Below, in pieces: positions 26,323 through 34,317 of a stretch of DNA of 64,000 nt (position 1 is the stretch's first letter; each line of letters opens with the position of its first letter). Location of the stretch: assembly GCF_024498075.1 (NCBI RefSeq), contig NZ_JANHOF010000002.1, positions 664,431-728,430 on the forward strand. Reading direction: 5' to 3'. The DNA is from Paenibacillus mendelii (GTDB lineage: Bacteria; Bacillota; Bacilli; Paenibacillales; Paenibacillaceae). Made by a program: the position numbers and the translations under genes. Below the pieces are notes generated by a model, which did not search any database, was not told the DNA's origin, and saw only the letters and a program-made list of their open reading frames with translations.

Positions 26323-27219
26323 CTAAAATACGACCGTCTTGTTGTTATGAACCAGAATCCGGTCTTCCGCATGCCACTTGACTGCGCGAGCCAACACGAC
26401 TCGCTCGATCGTCCGGCCAATCCGCTTCAAATCATCGACGTTATCGCGATGGCTGACACGCTGAACGTCCTGCTCGATGATTGGACCGCCGTCCAGCTCT
26501 TCCGTTACGTAGTGCGCCGTTGCGCCAATGATTTTCACGCCGCGCTGGTAAGCTTGCGCATAGGGCTTGCCCCCGACGAATGCAGGAAGGAACGAATGAT
26601 GAATGTTAATAATCCGGTTCGGAAATTGTTCGATAAATTTCGGCGAAATAATTTGCATATAACGAGCGAGCACAATGAGATCCGCTTTGTCCGAGACGAG
26701 TTCCAGCTGCTTCCTCTCTGCTTCTGCCTTCGTTTCGGCTGTAACCGGGACATGATGGTACGGGATCCCGAATGATTCGACAAGATCGCGCATGTCGGGA
26801 TGATTGCTGATGACCATGGCGATATCCGCGTCGAGGTCGCCGGCCTGCCACTGCCAGAGCAGCTCGAGCAAACAATGGTCTTCCTTGGAGACGAAGACGG
26901 CCAGCCTCTTCTTCCGGCTGGCCCGGAACGTGCTCCACTTCATGGAGAAGCGGTCCGCCACGCGGCCGAAATCCTCTTGAAGCACGGGAAGCTCCTTCTC
27001 GAGGTCGTTCAAATCAAACTCAAACCGGATGAAGAACATGCCGCCGCCCGGATCCATGGAATATTGGTCGGACTGAATAATATTGGCGCCATGCTCATAT
27101 AAAAAATGCGATACAGCGGCCACGATACCCGAACGGTCCGGGCAGGAGATAAGCATTCTCGCGCGGTTTCGTTTGTCCGGTCGCTGGGATGGCTGCTGAT
27201 GTAGAGGCGTGCTTTGCAT
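26323..27219 (-). CDS. purU: Formyltetrahydrofolate deformylase
   Basis: A 298-aa enzyme hydrolysing 10-formyl-THF to formate and THF, balancing one-carbon units for purine synthesis. An N-terminal ACT domain (about 20-100: ARMLISCPDRSGIVAAVSHFLYEHGANI) precedes a formyltransferase-like domain with MVISNHPDMRDL, ARYMQIISPKFIEQFPNRIINIHHSFLPAF and the catalytic Asp region. GGAAGGAAG precedes the ATG. It is separated from nfo by 120 bp. Confidence 0.96.
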   Translation of the reverse strand: MQSTPLHQQPSQRPDKRNRARMLISCPDRSGIVAAVSHFLYEHGANIIQSDQYSMDPGGGMFFIRFEFDLNDLEKELPVLQEDFGRVADRFSMKWSTFRASRKKRLAVFVSKEDHCLLELLWQWQAGDLDADIAMVISNHPDMRDLVESFGIPYHHVPVTAETKAEAERKQLELVSDKADLIVLARYMQIISPKFIEQFPNRIINIHHSFLPAFVGGKPYAQAYQRGVKIIGATAHYVTEELDGGPIIEQDVQRVSHRDNVDDLKRIGRTIERVVLARAVKWHAEDRILVHNNKTVVF

Positions 27220-27254
27220 AAATAGTGTCTTCCTTCCATACGAGGGTAATAGTA

Positions 27255-27285
27255 TGCCCCTGCAGCATGTAGCGCTGCAGGGGCA
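27255..27285. other. Perfect 12-bp hairpin between nfo and purU
   Basis: TGCCCCTGCAGC (27255-27266) pairs with GCTGCAGGGGCA (27274-27285) over a 7-nt loop. There is no T-run on either strand. It could be a weak terminator after nfo, an mRNA-stabilising hairpin before purU, or a processing site. Confidence 0.5.
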
Positions 27286-27339
27286 GCAATGTCGATGTTA
27301 TCAATCGAATAAAATGATGTAAAAATTCCAGCTGCCGGT

Positions 27340-28467
27340 CTACGCGTTAACCAGCATCGTTTTTCCTGCAAACCATCCGGTGATGCGCTGATTGACAGCT
27401 TCTTCCGAAAGCTCAGGGAAAACGCGGTTTTCCATGACTAGATCATACAGCCTGTCCATTGGCTCGCGCGGATCGGCTTTCTTTGCTTTCGCGTCGGTTT
27501 TGAGGACATCCCATGTGGACAGCACATAAGCCCGATGGTCGATATCTTGTTTGCCGAAGAAGTGGTGAAGCCGCTCGACATCCTCCAAGAACGAAGAACC
27601 AAAGCGGGTCATGGCATCGTCGCGAAGCAGGGCGATTTCCGCTTCGTACATCGGACGCTGCGTTTTGTCGTTCTGGCCGATCCATGGCGTTTCCAGAATA
27701 AACGGACGGCCTTGAAGCGCTTCGTGGTGAACGATTCCGCGGATAGCATCGTAGCCGAGCCAGCCTGCCCCTACGGGGGCATGCCGGTCTTTGCCCGCTC
27801 CGCGCGAATTTTTGCTGTCATTGACATGAACGACGGCAACCCGGTCCAATCCCACGATACGATCGAACTCCGTCAGCACCCCGTCAATGTCGCCAATCAA
27901 ATCATAACCGGCATCATGCATATGGCAGGTGTCCATGCATACCGTAAGCCGGTCATTATCACGGACCTTCTCGATGATTGCGGCAAGCTCTTCGAAGCTG
28001 CGGCCGATTTCCGTTCCTTTGCCGGCCATCGTCTCCAGCGCGATGTTAACGTTCGTTTCCTTCGTCCCTTCCAGAACCTCATTCAGCCCTTCGGCGATCC
28101 GAGCAATACCGAACTCGGCATCCTTATCCGTATAAGCGCCTGGATGAAGAACGATGTTGCGTACCCCGATTTGATTCGTACGTCTGATCTCCTCTTGCAG
28201 GAAGCGTACGGCAAGCTCGTAGGTATCCTCTTTATAGGAGCCCAAATTTATGATATAAGGCGCATGCACGACGATCTCGTCAATGCCCGCTGCCTGCATG
28301 GCCGCCTTGCCTTCTTCGATGAATAGATCTTCGATCGGCTTGCGGCGCGTATTTTGCGGAGCACCCGTGTAGATCATGAACGAGCTTGAACCATAGGATT
28401 CAGCTTCCTTTGTTGCAGTTAACAAGCCTTTATCAGAGAATGATACGTGGGATCCAATCTTTAGCAA
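27340..28467 (-). CDS. nfo: Deoxyribonuclease IV (AP endonuclease) with C-terminal extension
   Basis: A 375-aa protein. Residues 1 to about 285 are a complete endonuclease IV that cuts 5' of abasic sites, with metal-ligand segments [53 protein letters not shown] and FILETPW. About 90 residues follow that standard enzymes of this family (near 280 aa) lack ([20 protein letters not shown] to the end), mostly charged helices. Start is TTG at 28467 behind GGAAGGGG. Confidence 0.95.
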   Translation of the reverse strand: MLKIGSHVSFSDKGLLTATKEAESYGSSSFMIYTGAPQNTRRKPIEDLFIEEGKAAMQAAGIDEIVVHAPYIINLGSYKEDTYELAVRFLQEEIRRTNQIGVRNIVLHPGAYTDKDAEFGIARIAEGLNEVLEGTKETNVNIALETMAGKGTEIGRSFEELAAIIEKVRDNDRLTVCMDTCHMHDAGYDLIGDIDGVLTEFDRIVGLDRVAVVHVNDSKNSRGAGKDRHAPVGAGWLGYDAIRGIVHHEALQGRPFILETPWIGQNDKTQRPMYEAEIALLRDDAMTRFGSSFLEDVERLHHFFGKQDIDHRAYVLSTWDVLKTDAKAKKADPREPMDRLYDLVMENRVFPELSEEAVNQRITGWFAGKTMLVNA

Positions 28468-28661
28468 TGTAATTCGCCCCTTCCATAACTAGGTCTTTCA
28501 CAAATGTAATCTATCAATCCAAAATGTCCTATATATGCTTGTACTCCTATTTTACAGGGAATACCGAAATAAATCTAGGTATTCGGCCGCTGAAGCGAGT
28601 TTTCACTATATTCCATATACAGCAGTAAACAGCCCGCCAGGTCTGAAATTCGTTATCTTGG

Positions 28662-28691
28662 TTGCAGGCAAGAAACCGAGTAGCTTATAAT
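28662..28691 (+). promoter_or_regulatory. Candidate sigma-A promoter for the DUF2621 gene
   Basis: TTGCAG (28662-28667), an 18-bp spacer and TATAAT (28686-28691), 99 bp before the ATG at 28791. The rest of the gap 28468-28790 holds a 7-bp dyad GAATACC/GGTATTC (28559-28584) and nothing else I recognise. Confidence 0.5.
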
Positions 28692-28790
28692 GATACAAAG
28701 ATGCTCGTGATCGTAACGAAAAGGAAGGCCCAAGGGTCTTACAGCAGGCTATGGCGTTAAGATATACTGTGTATGAGGTGAAAGACTACA

Positions 28791-29228
28791 ATGAATAATG
28801 CGCCGGATTGGTTTATGTATTTCATATTGTTCTGGGCGTTTGTCATGATCATATTCATGTCGATAGGCGGATTTTTTATGTTCCGCAAATTTCTGAAGGT
28901 ACTCCCGAAGAAAGACGGCAAGTCAAAGCTTGACTGGCAGAACTATTGGGTGGAACGAAGCCGCGGCATGTGGCCGGAGGAATCCAAGGAATTTCTGGAT
29001 ACACTCGTAGCTCCAGTCCCCAGCGCTTTCCGCGATATCGCGAGACACTCCATCGCCGCCAAGATTGCACAGGTCGCCATGGAAAGCGGAGCAACGGAAG
29101 TCAACAAAGATCATTGCATTGAAGGCTATATCCGCGCAACGCCTAAGCGGGATTATCGCAGTTTGGTTACTTTTATGAATAAGCAGGGCATCGACTATGC
29201 CCCCTACAAACACTTGTTGAACAAATGA
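28791..29228 (+). CDS. DUF2621 family membrane protein (YneK-like)
   Basis: A 145-aa protein with one N-terminal TM helix (about 7-32, FMYFILFWAFVMIIFMSIGG) and a soluble domain with WQNYWVERSRGMWPEE and a Lys/Arg-rich end. The pattern matches the DUF2621 proteins of Bacillus and Paenibacillus, whose role is unknown. The start has GAGGTG upstream and a strong terminator follows directly. Confidence 0.8.
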   Translation: MNNAPDWFMYFILFWAFVMIIFMSIGGFFMFRKFLKVLPKKDGKSKLDWQNYWVERSRGMWPEESKEFLDTLVAPVPSAFRDIARHSIAAKIAQVAMESGATEVNKDHCIEGYIRATPKRDYRSLVTFMNKQGIDYAPYKHLLNK

Positions 29229-29230
29229 GC

Positions 29231-29256
29231 AGCCGCCACTTTGGCGGCTTTTTTGT
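29231..29256 (+). terminator. Rho-independent terminator after the DUF2621 gene
   Basis: AGCCGCC-N5-GGCGGCT followed by a run of six T residues, starting 3 bp after the stop codon. Confidence 0.95.
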
Positions 29257-29338
29257 TGTTTTCAGGAGGTTCTTCCCCAGGATTAATATAATTTGCCATA
29301 GGGTAAACATATAGTAAAGACAGAAGGTGGTGTTTCTC

Positions 29339-29932
29339 ATGAATCAAAAGCATAAAGGGCATTCGTCAAAATTGGTCAGCATCCTGATCCTACTCGTCAT
29401 CACACTCGTGCTTTCAGGCTGCGGCAGCAAAGGAACATGGGTAAGCAACACTGATCCAAACGTAACTACCGAGGTGTACAATAACGGGAGCGGCAATGAA
29501 CAAACGATAACCAAGCTGGACACCGAAGAGCCGGTCGTGAACGCTGAAAGCGTTGATCCAACTAAGGTGGAGCCTATAAATCCCCCAATAAAAAATATAC
29601 AGCCGGTCTCTGACGACCGAATTAATGCTAAAGAGGACAGCATACAAGCAAAGAGCACGCTGGCAATTCCGGCAGCGAAGAATGAACCTAAGGTCGTGCA
29701 AGGAAAGGGACTCTACGTTGGTCAAATCGATACGCATTCCGTAGAAATTACGACAAACGAAGGTCCAACGGTCTTTCAAGTAAGCCAATACATGTCCAGC
29801 CAGCTCGTGAAAATACCGGACAGCGCAAACGGCACACCGGTCGTTTTCGAATATACGCAGAAGGAGATCATCTTAAGCGGAGAGAAGTATATAGAGCGGT
29901 GGTTAACGAGCATTCAACCATCGGAGGGATAA
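29339..29932 (+). CDS. Putative lipoprotein of unknown function
   Basis: A 197-aa protein with a signal sequence and lipobox (LVLSGC) giving a lipid-anchored Cys near residue 28. The mature part starts with a low-complexity Asn/Thr/Glu/Pro region (about 30-120) and ends in a small beta domain (GKGLYVGQIDTHSVEITTNEGP, FQVSQYMSSQL). ATG at 29339 has AGAAGGTGG 8 nt upstream; GTG codons just before it are part of that site. It sits 19 bp upstream of the epimerase gene. Confidence 0.75.
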   Translation: MNQKHKGHSSKLVSILILLVITLVLSGCGSKGTWVSNTDPNVTTEVYNNGSGNEQTITKLDTEEPVVNAESVDPTKVEPINPPIKNIQPVSDDRINAKEDSIQAKSTLAIPAAKNEPKVVQGKGLYVGQIDTHSVEITTNEGPTVFQVSQYMSSQLVKIPDSANGTPVVFEYTQKEIILSGEKYIERWLTSIQPSEG

Positions 29933-29951
29933 CGTCCAGGAGGATCATGGA

Positions 29952-30881
29952 ATGAAAATTGCGGTAACTGGCGGAACCGGATTTGTAGGAAGCGCCCTAG
30001 TAAACGCACTGCTCCAGCGTGGGGATGACGTATGGATCATATCCCGCCGCTCATCTTTATCTAGTGGAAAGCAAGTCCCCGCTGCCGGATTAAAGCAGCT
30101 TTCGTGGGAGGAATTGGAGCGTTCCCCGAGCCTTCTAGAGGGCGTTGAGGCGATCGTGAATTTAGCGGGCGAATCGATTAATCAGCGCTGGAGTGATGCA
30201 GCGAAGAAGCGGATCGTGCAATCGCGGATTGATGCGGCGGGCCGTATTGCCAAGCTGGCCGATGCCATGGACAGCAAACCTGCCGTCGTCGTGAATGCAT
30301 CCGGCATATCTATCTATGGAGCATCGGAGACGGATACATTCGACGAGGGCAGCGATGCCCGATTAACCGACTTTCTGGCTGGCGTCGTTGAGAAATGGGA
30401 GGCGGCGGCTGATCGTATACCGGCAGCAAGACTAGTGAAGCTGCGTGTCAGTGTTGTACTCGGCAGCGACGGCGGCGCTTTCCCGCTCATGGCGATGCCT
30501 TACCGTTTGTTTGCAGGAGGCAAGGTGGGAAGCGGGCGACAGTGGCTGTCTTGGATTCACATCGAGGATATGACGCGGCTTCTATTGTTTTGCATCGATA
30601 ACCCGAATGTTAGCGGTGCCGTAAACGCCAGTTCTCCGAATCCAGTCACGAATGACACGTTCGGGCGAGCCGTTGCCTCTGCCATGGGCAGACCCCATTG
30701 GTTCCCCGTTCCGGCCTTCATGATGAAAGCGCTATTTGGCGAAATGTCCGCACTTCTTCTTGAAGGTCAGCGCGTTCTCCCCGCCAAAGCATTAGCACAC
30801 GGCTTTGAGTTTCGTTACCCTACGATCGCAGCTGCCGCGGAGGAGCTTGTAGGCCGAAATGACAAACACGGCAGTGCTTAA
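29952..30881 (+). CDS. TIGR01777 family epimerase/oxidoreductase
   Basis: A 309-aa extended-SDR protein. MKIAVTGGTGFVGSALVNAL is the nucleotide-binding glycine motif. NLAGESINQRWSDAAKKRIVQSR and the YfcH-type core (VNASGISIYG, RLVKLRVSVVLGSDGGAFPLM, WLSWIHIEDMTRLL) place it in the SulA/YfcH group. A C-terminal DUF1731 region (FMMKALFGEMSALLLEGQRVLP) is present. The reaction is undefined in the family. GGAGG precedes the start. Confidence 0.92.
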   Translation: MKIAVTGGTGFVGSALVNALLQRGDDVWIISRRSSLSSGKQVPAAGLKQLSWEELERSPSLLEGVEAIVNLAGESINQRWSDAAKKRIVQSRIDAAGRIAKLADAMDSKPAVVVNASGISIYGASETDTFDEGSDARLTDFLAGVVEKWEAAADRIPAARLVKLRVSVVLGSDGGAFPLMAMPYRLFAGGKVGSGRQWLSWIHIEDMTRLLLFCIDNPNVSGAVNASSPNPVTNDTFGRAVASAMGRPHWFPVPAFMMKALFGEMSALLLEGQRVLPAKALAHGFEFRYPTIAAAAEELVGRNDKHGSA

Positions 30882-31022
30882 TTACGTCTGGCTTATATTA
30901 GGCTAACATAAGCCGCAGAGCGGTACTGCTATGCACAGAGGCTGTGAGTTTTGAGTCTACACGGGACCAACAGCAAACAGCAAGTCAGAGCGCTTGCGAA
31001 ATACGCAGGGAACCAGCTATAC

Positions 31023-31055
31023 AATCCGATACGCTTACAGCGTATTGGATTTTTA
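31023..31055 (+). terminator. Terminator downstream of the epimerase gene
   Basis: AATCCGATACGC pairs with GCGTATTGGATT (one G-T pair) over a 5-nt loop and is followed by TTTTTA on the plus strand, 142 bp after the stop at 30881. It may also receive transcription from the convergent pilus operon. Confidence 0.7.
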
Positions 31056-31064
31056 GTAGTTGGA

Positions 31065-32717
31065 TTAACCTTTCCCGCCCCGGAACGCATACTTCGGCCC
31101 CTTCTCACCTGCCAGCTGCAGCACATCGCCACTCGCTACACGGTAGCTCTTGTAAGGAACCATCGTTTGTCCATTCAAGGTGGTCCCATTTCGTGACCCC
31201 ATATCCTTAGCGGTCCATAATTCATCTTCAGCCGTCAGCTCCAGATGGGCTCGTGAAATACCTGAGGACGTATCGACATGCTGGGCTCCTTCCGGAGATC
31301 GGCCGATGATAAAACGTCCCGATTCTAACGCTACCCGTTCCAAATGCCCGTTCATCTCTCTCTCCAGCCATGGCTCATCAGGCAAAGAACCGTTATCAGC
31401 GATACCCGGCTGACCGAGCAGCACAGTTGCCTGATTCTGTTCGATCGGTTTAAACGTTGACAACGAAGATGAATTCACGTTAGGGACGGAGCCTCCGGAG
31501 CTATTCGGCAGCTGGCCTGGAGGTGCAAACGGAGCAAACCTGCTGTTATCGAACGACTCGCCTGCTTCTTGATCGGGTCTTGCCTCGAAAAACCTTCTCG
31601 ACACCTCCTCGCGTGCGGCCATCGACTTGGAATTCAGCACATCGGAGTTAGGAACAAACCCATCCTCCTCAAATAATGAAGACTGCATGTCACTACCGGA
31701 ATCACGCTTGTCTTGGGATTCACTTCTCAGCTTCCTTCCCCAATAAGCGATTGCTCCCGCAGCGGCCAGTAACGTTAACCCTCCACTGATCAGCAAGCTC
31801 GTTCGTGAAGGCTCGGCCAAATACAGGTAGCGCCAGATCAGTGCGACGACAATCACGAATACAGCTGCCGTTATTAATTGCTGCCGTGCTGCTGGCTTCT
31901 CCTCGTCCACCGTATCCAGCTCAATAAGCGGGAGAGCGTCCTTCTCTCGAGCCAAGTTATGATTATCTTCATTCGGCAAGAAAAGGGACGACTGATGGGA
32001 TTGCGATTCGTTCCGTGCTTTATTGCCATATTCATTCCTGTCCTGGCTTGTCTGCTGGCGTTCCAGTTCTTCGGAACGAGCTTTATGCCAAGATGCTGGC
32101 GCAGCCTCCTGAACCGGAGCCCGTTCTATGCCAGCGTTCATTGGCTCACTCAGCAAACGAAGCAGCGTCTGGCGCAAGCTGCTCCAGGATATGCGCTCCT
32201 CCCGCAAATGGCGGAATACAACTTGCATTCCGTTTCCATCTGGCTGTCCGACGTAACCAATCCATCGAATCGCTAATGCTAATACCGCATCTGCAGGCGA
32301 ATCGGAATGACTTGTATCCCGGAGAGGAACGTAGCATAAAGCGATATCATCCAATCGTTCGCTAACGAAGACGGTTTGGTCCTGCAGCAGTAAACCGTCC
32401 TCGCGCAGCATGTAATGCTTGCAATCATCAAGCGCTTCAACGACGGCCAACAGCAGTGCGTAATATTCGGTCATCGTAACGGATTGCATCTGCAGCCGGT
32501 GTGACAGCATTCGTCTTCCGGACAAGGGATAATGGAACTGAATGTTCCCATCAATATCAATCCACTCCACCTGCAGCAGCTTCGGTATCGGATGTCCCTG
32601 AAGCATGTGAAGCTCCACTTCATCCAATTCCGCCCGGGTTATACCGGTTTCCCGGTCTACGATCAGCTCGTGTCCGCGATTCAACGCAAAATCGACGCGC
32701 AGCGGTACCAGTGACAT
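31065..32717 (-). CDS. DUF6382 and FHA domain membrane protein of the pilus locus
   Basis: A 550-aa protein. Residues 1 to about 195 form the DUF6382-type domain (ending in LRQTLLRLLSEP). A charged linker follows, then two TM helices (about 295-345, ITAAVFVIVVALIWRYLYL and LISGGLTLLAAAGAIAYW), another disordered stretch, and a C-terminal FHA domain (about 460-545) with FIIGRSPEG, GISRAHLEL and GSRNGTTLNG, the phosphothreonine-binding signature. It probably links Ser/Thr phosphorylation to pilus assembly. It is the last gene of the Tad-like operon. Confidence 0.88.
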   Translation of the reverse strand: MSLVPLRVDFALNRGHELIVDRETGITRAELDEVELHMLQGHPIPKLLQVEWIDIDGNIQFHYPLSGRRMLSHRLQMQSVTMTEYYALLLAVVEALDDCKHYMLREDGLLLQDQTVFVSERLDDIALCYVPLRDTSHSDSPADAVLALAIRWIGYVGQPDGNGMQVVFRHLREERISWSSLRQTLLRLLSEPMNAGIERAPVQEAAPASWHKARSEELERQQTSQDRNEYGNKARNESQSHQSSLFLPNEDNHNLAREKDALPLIELDTVDEEKPAARQQLITAAVFVIVVALIWRYLYLAEPSRTSLLISGGLTLLAAAGAIAYWGRKLRSESQDKRDSGSDMQSSLFEEDGFVPNSDVLNSKSMAAREEVSRRFFEARPDQEAGESFDNSRFAPFAPPGQLPNSSGGSVPNVNSSSLSTFKPIEQNQATVLLGQPGIADNGSLPDEPWLEREMNGHLERVALESGRFIIGRSPEGAQHVDTSSGISRAHLELTAEDELWTAKDMGSRNGTTLNGQTMVPYKSYRVASGDVLQLAGEKGPKYAFRGGKG

Positions 32718-32760
32718 GACAAAGCCCCTTCCATTCCCATGTTATTACCAATAATTACGA

Positions 32761-33279
32761 TTAGCCTCCAACCATTAACCATGCGGTAACTGCGCCGGGC
32801 ACAGCAGCAATCATAAAAGGAAATCGCAGCACTTGACCGGCTTCAATCCATGACAGCGCTGGACGGCCAGGCTGCCGCGATAGAAGCAGCATGGCAGCCC
32901 CCGCTATGAATCGCTGACCAAACGCCCCTCTAATAAGGATAAGTGCAAGTCCGACCGCACCCGCGTATAGGATGGCGTACATCATGGTTTGCAGAACGAA
33001 ATATGTGCCGGCCCATGCTCCTAATGCCCCGAAGAGCTTCACATCCCCTGCTCCGATTCCCTTTAACAAGTGCAGCGCAAGTAACGGGACAAGCCCCGCA
33101 AGTACACCTGTCAGCGCATAGATGCCCCCATCTAGACCATCCGCCGCACAGTGATAGAGCAATGCCGCAGCGAATGCTGGAATAGTCAGCGCATTCGGAA
33201 TTCGCATGGTCCGCACGTCGCTAACCAGTGCGATTAACAATAATAAACCCGCTCCGGCATCCGTAACCGACAACACCAA
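32761..33279 (-). CDS. A24 family prepilin peptidase
   Basis: About 172 aa of polytopic membrane protein that removes the leader of Flp-type pilins. The two catalytic Asp segments are visible: SDVRTMRIPN and GIGAGDVKLFG. There are about five TM helices; the methylase domain of larger PilD enzymes is absent, as in TadV/CpaA. The TTG at 33279 is chosen because GGAGG lies 9 nt upstream; a TTG at 33321 would add 14 residues. Confidence 0.9.
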   Translation of the reverse strand: MVLSVTDAGAGLLLLIALVSDVRTMRIPNALTIPAFAAALLYHCAADGLDGGIYALTGVLAGLVPLLALHLLKGIGAGDVKLFGALGAWAGTYFVLQTMMYAILYAGAVGLALILIRGAFGQRFIAGAAMLLLSRQPGRPALSWIEAGQVLRFPFMIAAVPGAVTAWLMVGG

Positions 33280-33339
33280 TGGGAATCGCCTCCGCCATTT
33301 AATTTGCTTAATAAAGTTCAAGGTCCTGTGCTGCTTCTA

Positions 33340-34317
33340 TTAGCCATCATCATCGTTCTCGGAGGCCGCATTGCGCTTCTTTACGTCAAAATGCCGCGCG
33401 GCGCGCGCCCCGCCTTCCCCCCTTACAATGGCCTCCCAAACTCCCGGAGTTGTATTGCCCGAGACCAGCCACGTCCATTCCGCATATCCGTTCTCATCGG
33501 CAGTTGCTTCCCCCAGATGCTTGGCTTTACTCGTGCCGCTCTTATACTCAATCGACAGTGAAACCTGACGACCGGGATCCGTCCTTGCGATCAAACGGGC
33601 AGTACGGCCGGGATGAAGCGGATCAGGCTCTATGGCGACAATTTGAAGCATCACCTGTTCTTGCTCTCCATCCGTCCCGTTCCTAGGAGCGGCTGCATGA
33701 TCCGCGACCCATACCCGCTCTTCTGCCTGCTCGCGAAGCAATAGCGTTTTTCTCATAAAAGGCAGACCCAGCGGAAACGAATACTCCACTTGAACGCGGA
33801 TATAAGCGCTGCTGCCACTGGGCAGATCCGGTAAGGAAAGATGCTGCAGACGCAGACGCTCCGGCGACAACAGACCCCCTTCCGCAGCTTGGCGCAGGAG
33901 CGGCTCTAGTGCAGCGCGGCCCGCCTCGGCGGCGACAGCATTGCCCACCCCCTGCCAGTCGCCTTTGACGGCTGCGGCAAGCAGAGGACCCGCGGGCTGT
34001 GGCAGCCAAGCTTCAAGTGCACCCGCGACGGTCTCAACACCTGGGAGAGGCTGCGCGGCATTCGTCTGGGACGGCGCCGACTTGGCGAATTGTTCCGCGG
34101 CCAATGCAACGGGGTACATATGCGCCGCAGCTTGCCGGGTCACCTGGGATGCGGCACCATGCAATGCCATCTGAACGGCAGATAACCGAATAAGACAAAT
34201 GAAGAAGACAATTACCATAAGTACGATCGGCATTATAAGCGAAGCTTCAAGAACAATACCTCCTGCTTCGCCATCACGTTTACCCGTATGACCATCCGAT
34301 CGTTGTAGTCGTTTCAT
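33340..34317 (-). CDS. TadE/TadG-like pseudopilin
   Basis: A 325-aa protein with a short basic N-terminus ending GEAGGIVLEASLIMPIVLMVIVFFI, a TadE-like processing and TM segment, followed by an extracytoplasmic region. The C-terminal part (about 225-315, LIARTDPGRQVSLSIEYKSG, YAEWTWLVSGNTTPG) resembles an Ig-like or nuclease-associated beta module. Its start overlaps the end of the preceding gene by 38 bp. Confidence 0.8.
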   Translation of the reverse strand: MKRLQRSDGHTGKRDGEAGGIVLEASLIMPIVLMVIVFFICLIRLSAVQMALHGAASQVTRQAAAHMYPVALAAEQFAKSAPSQTNAAQPLPGVETVAGALEAWLPQPAGPLLAAAVKGDWQGVGNAVAAEAGRAALEPLLRQAAEGGLLSPERLRLQHLSLPDLPSGSSAYIRVQVEYSFPLGLPFMRKTLLLREQAEERVWVADHAAAPRNGTDGEQEQVMLQIVAIEPDPLHPGRTARLIARTDPGRQVSLSIEYKSGTSKAKHLGEATADENGYAEWTWLVSGNTTPGVWEAIVRGEGGARAARHFDVKKRNAASENDDDG

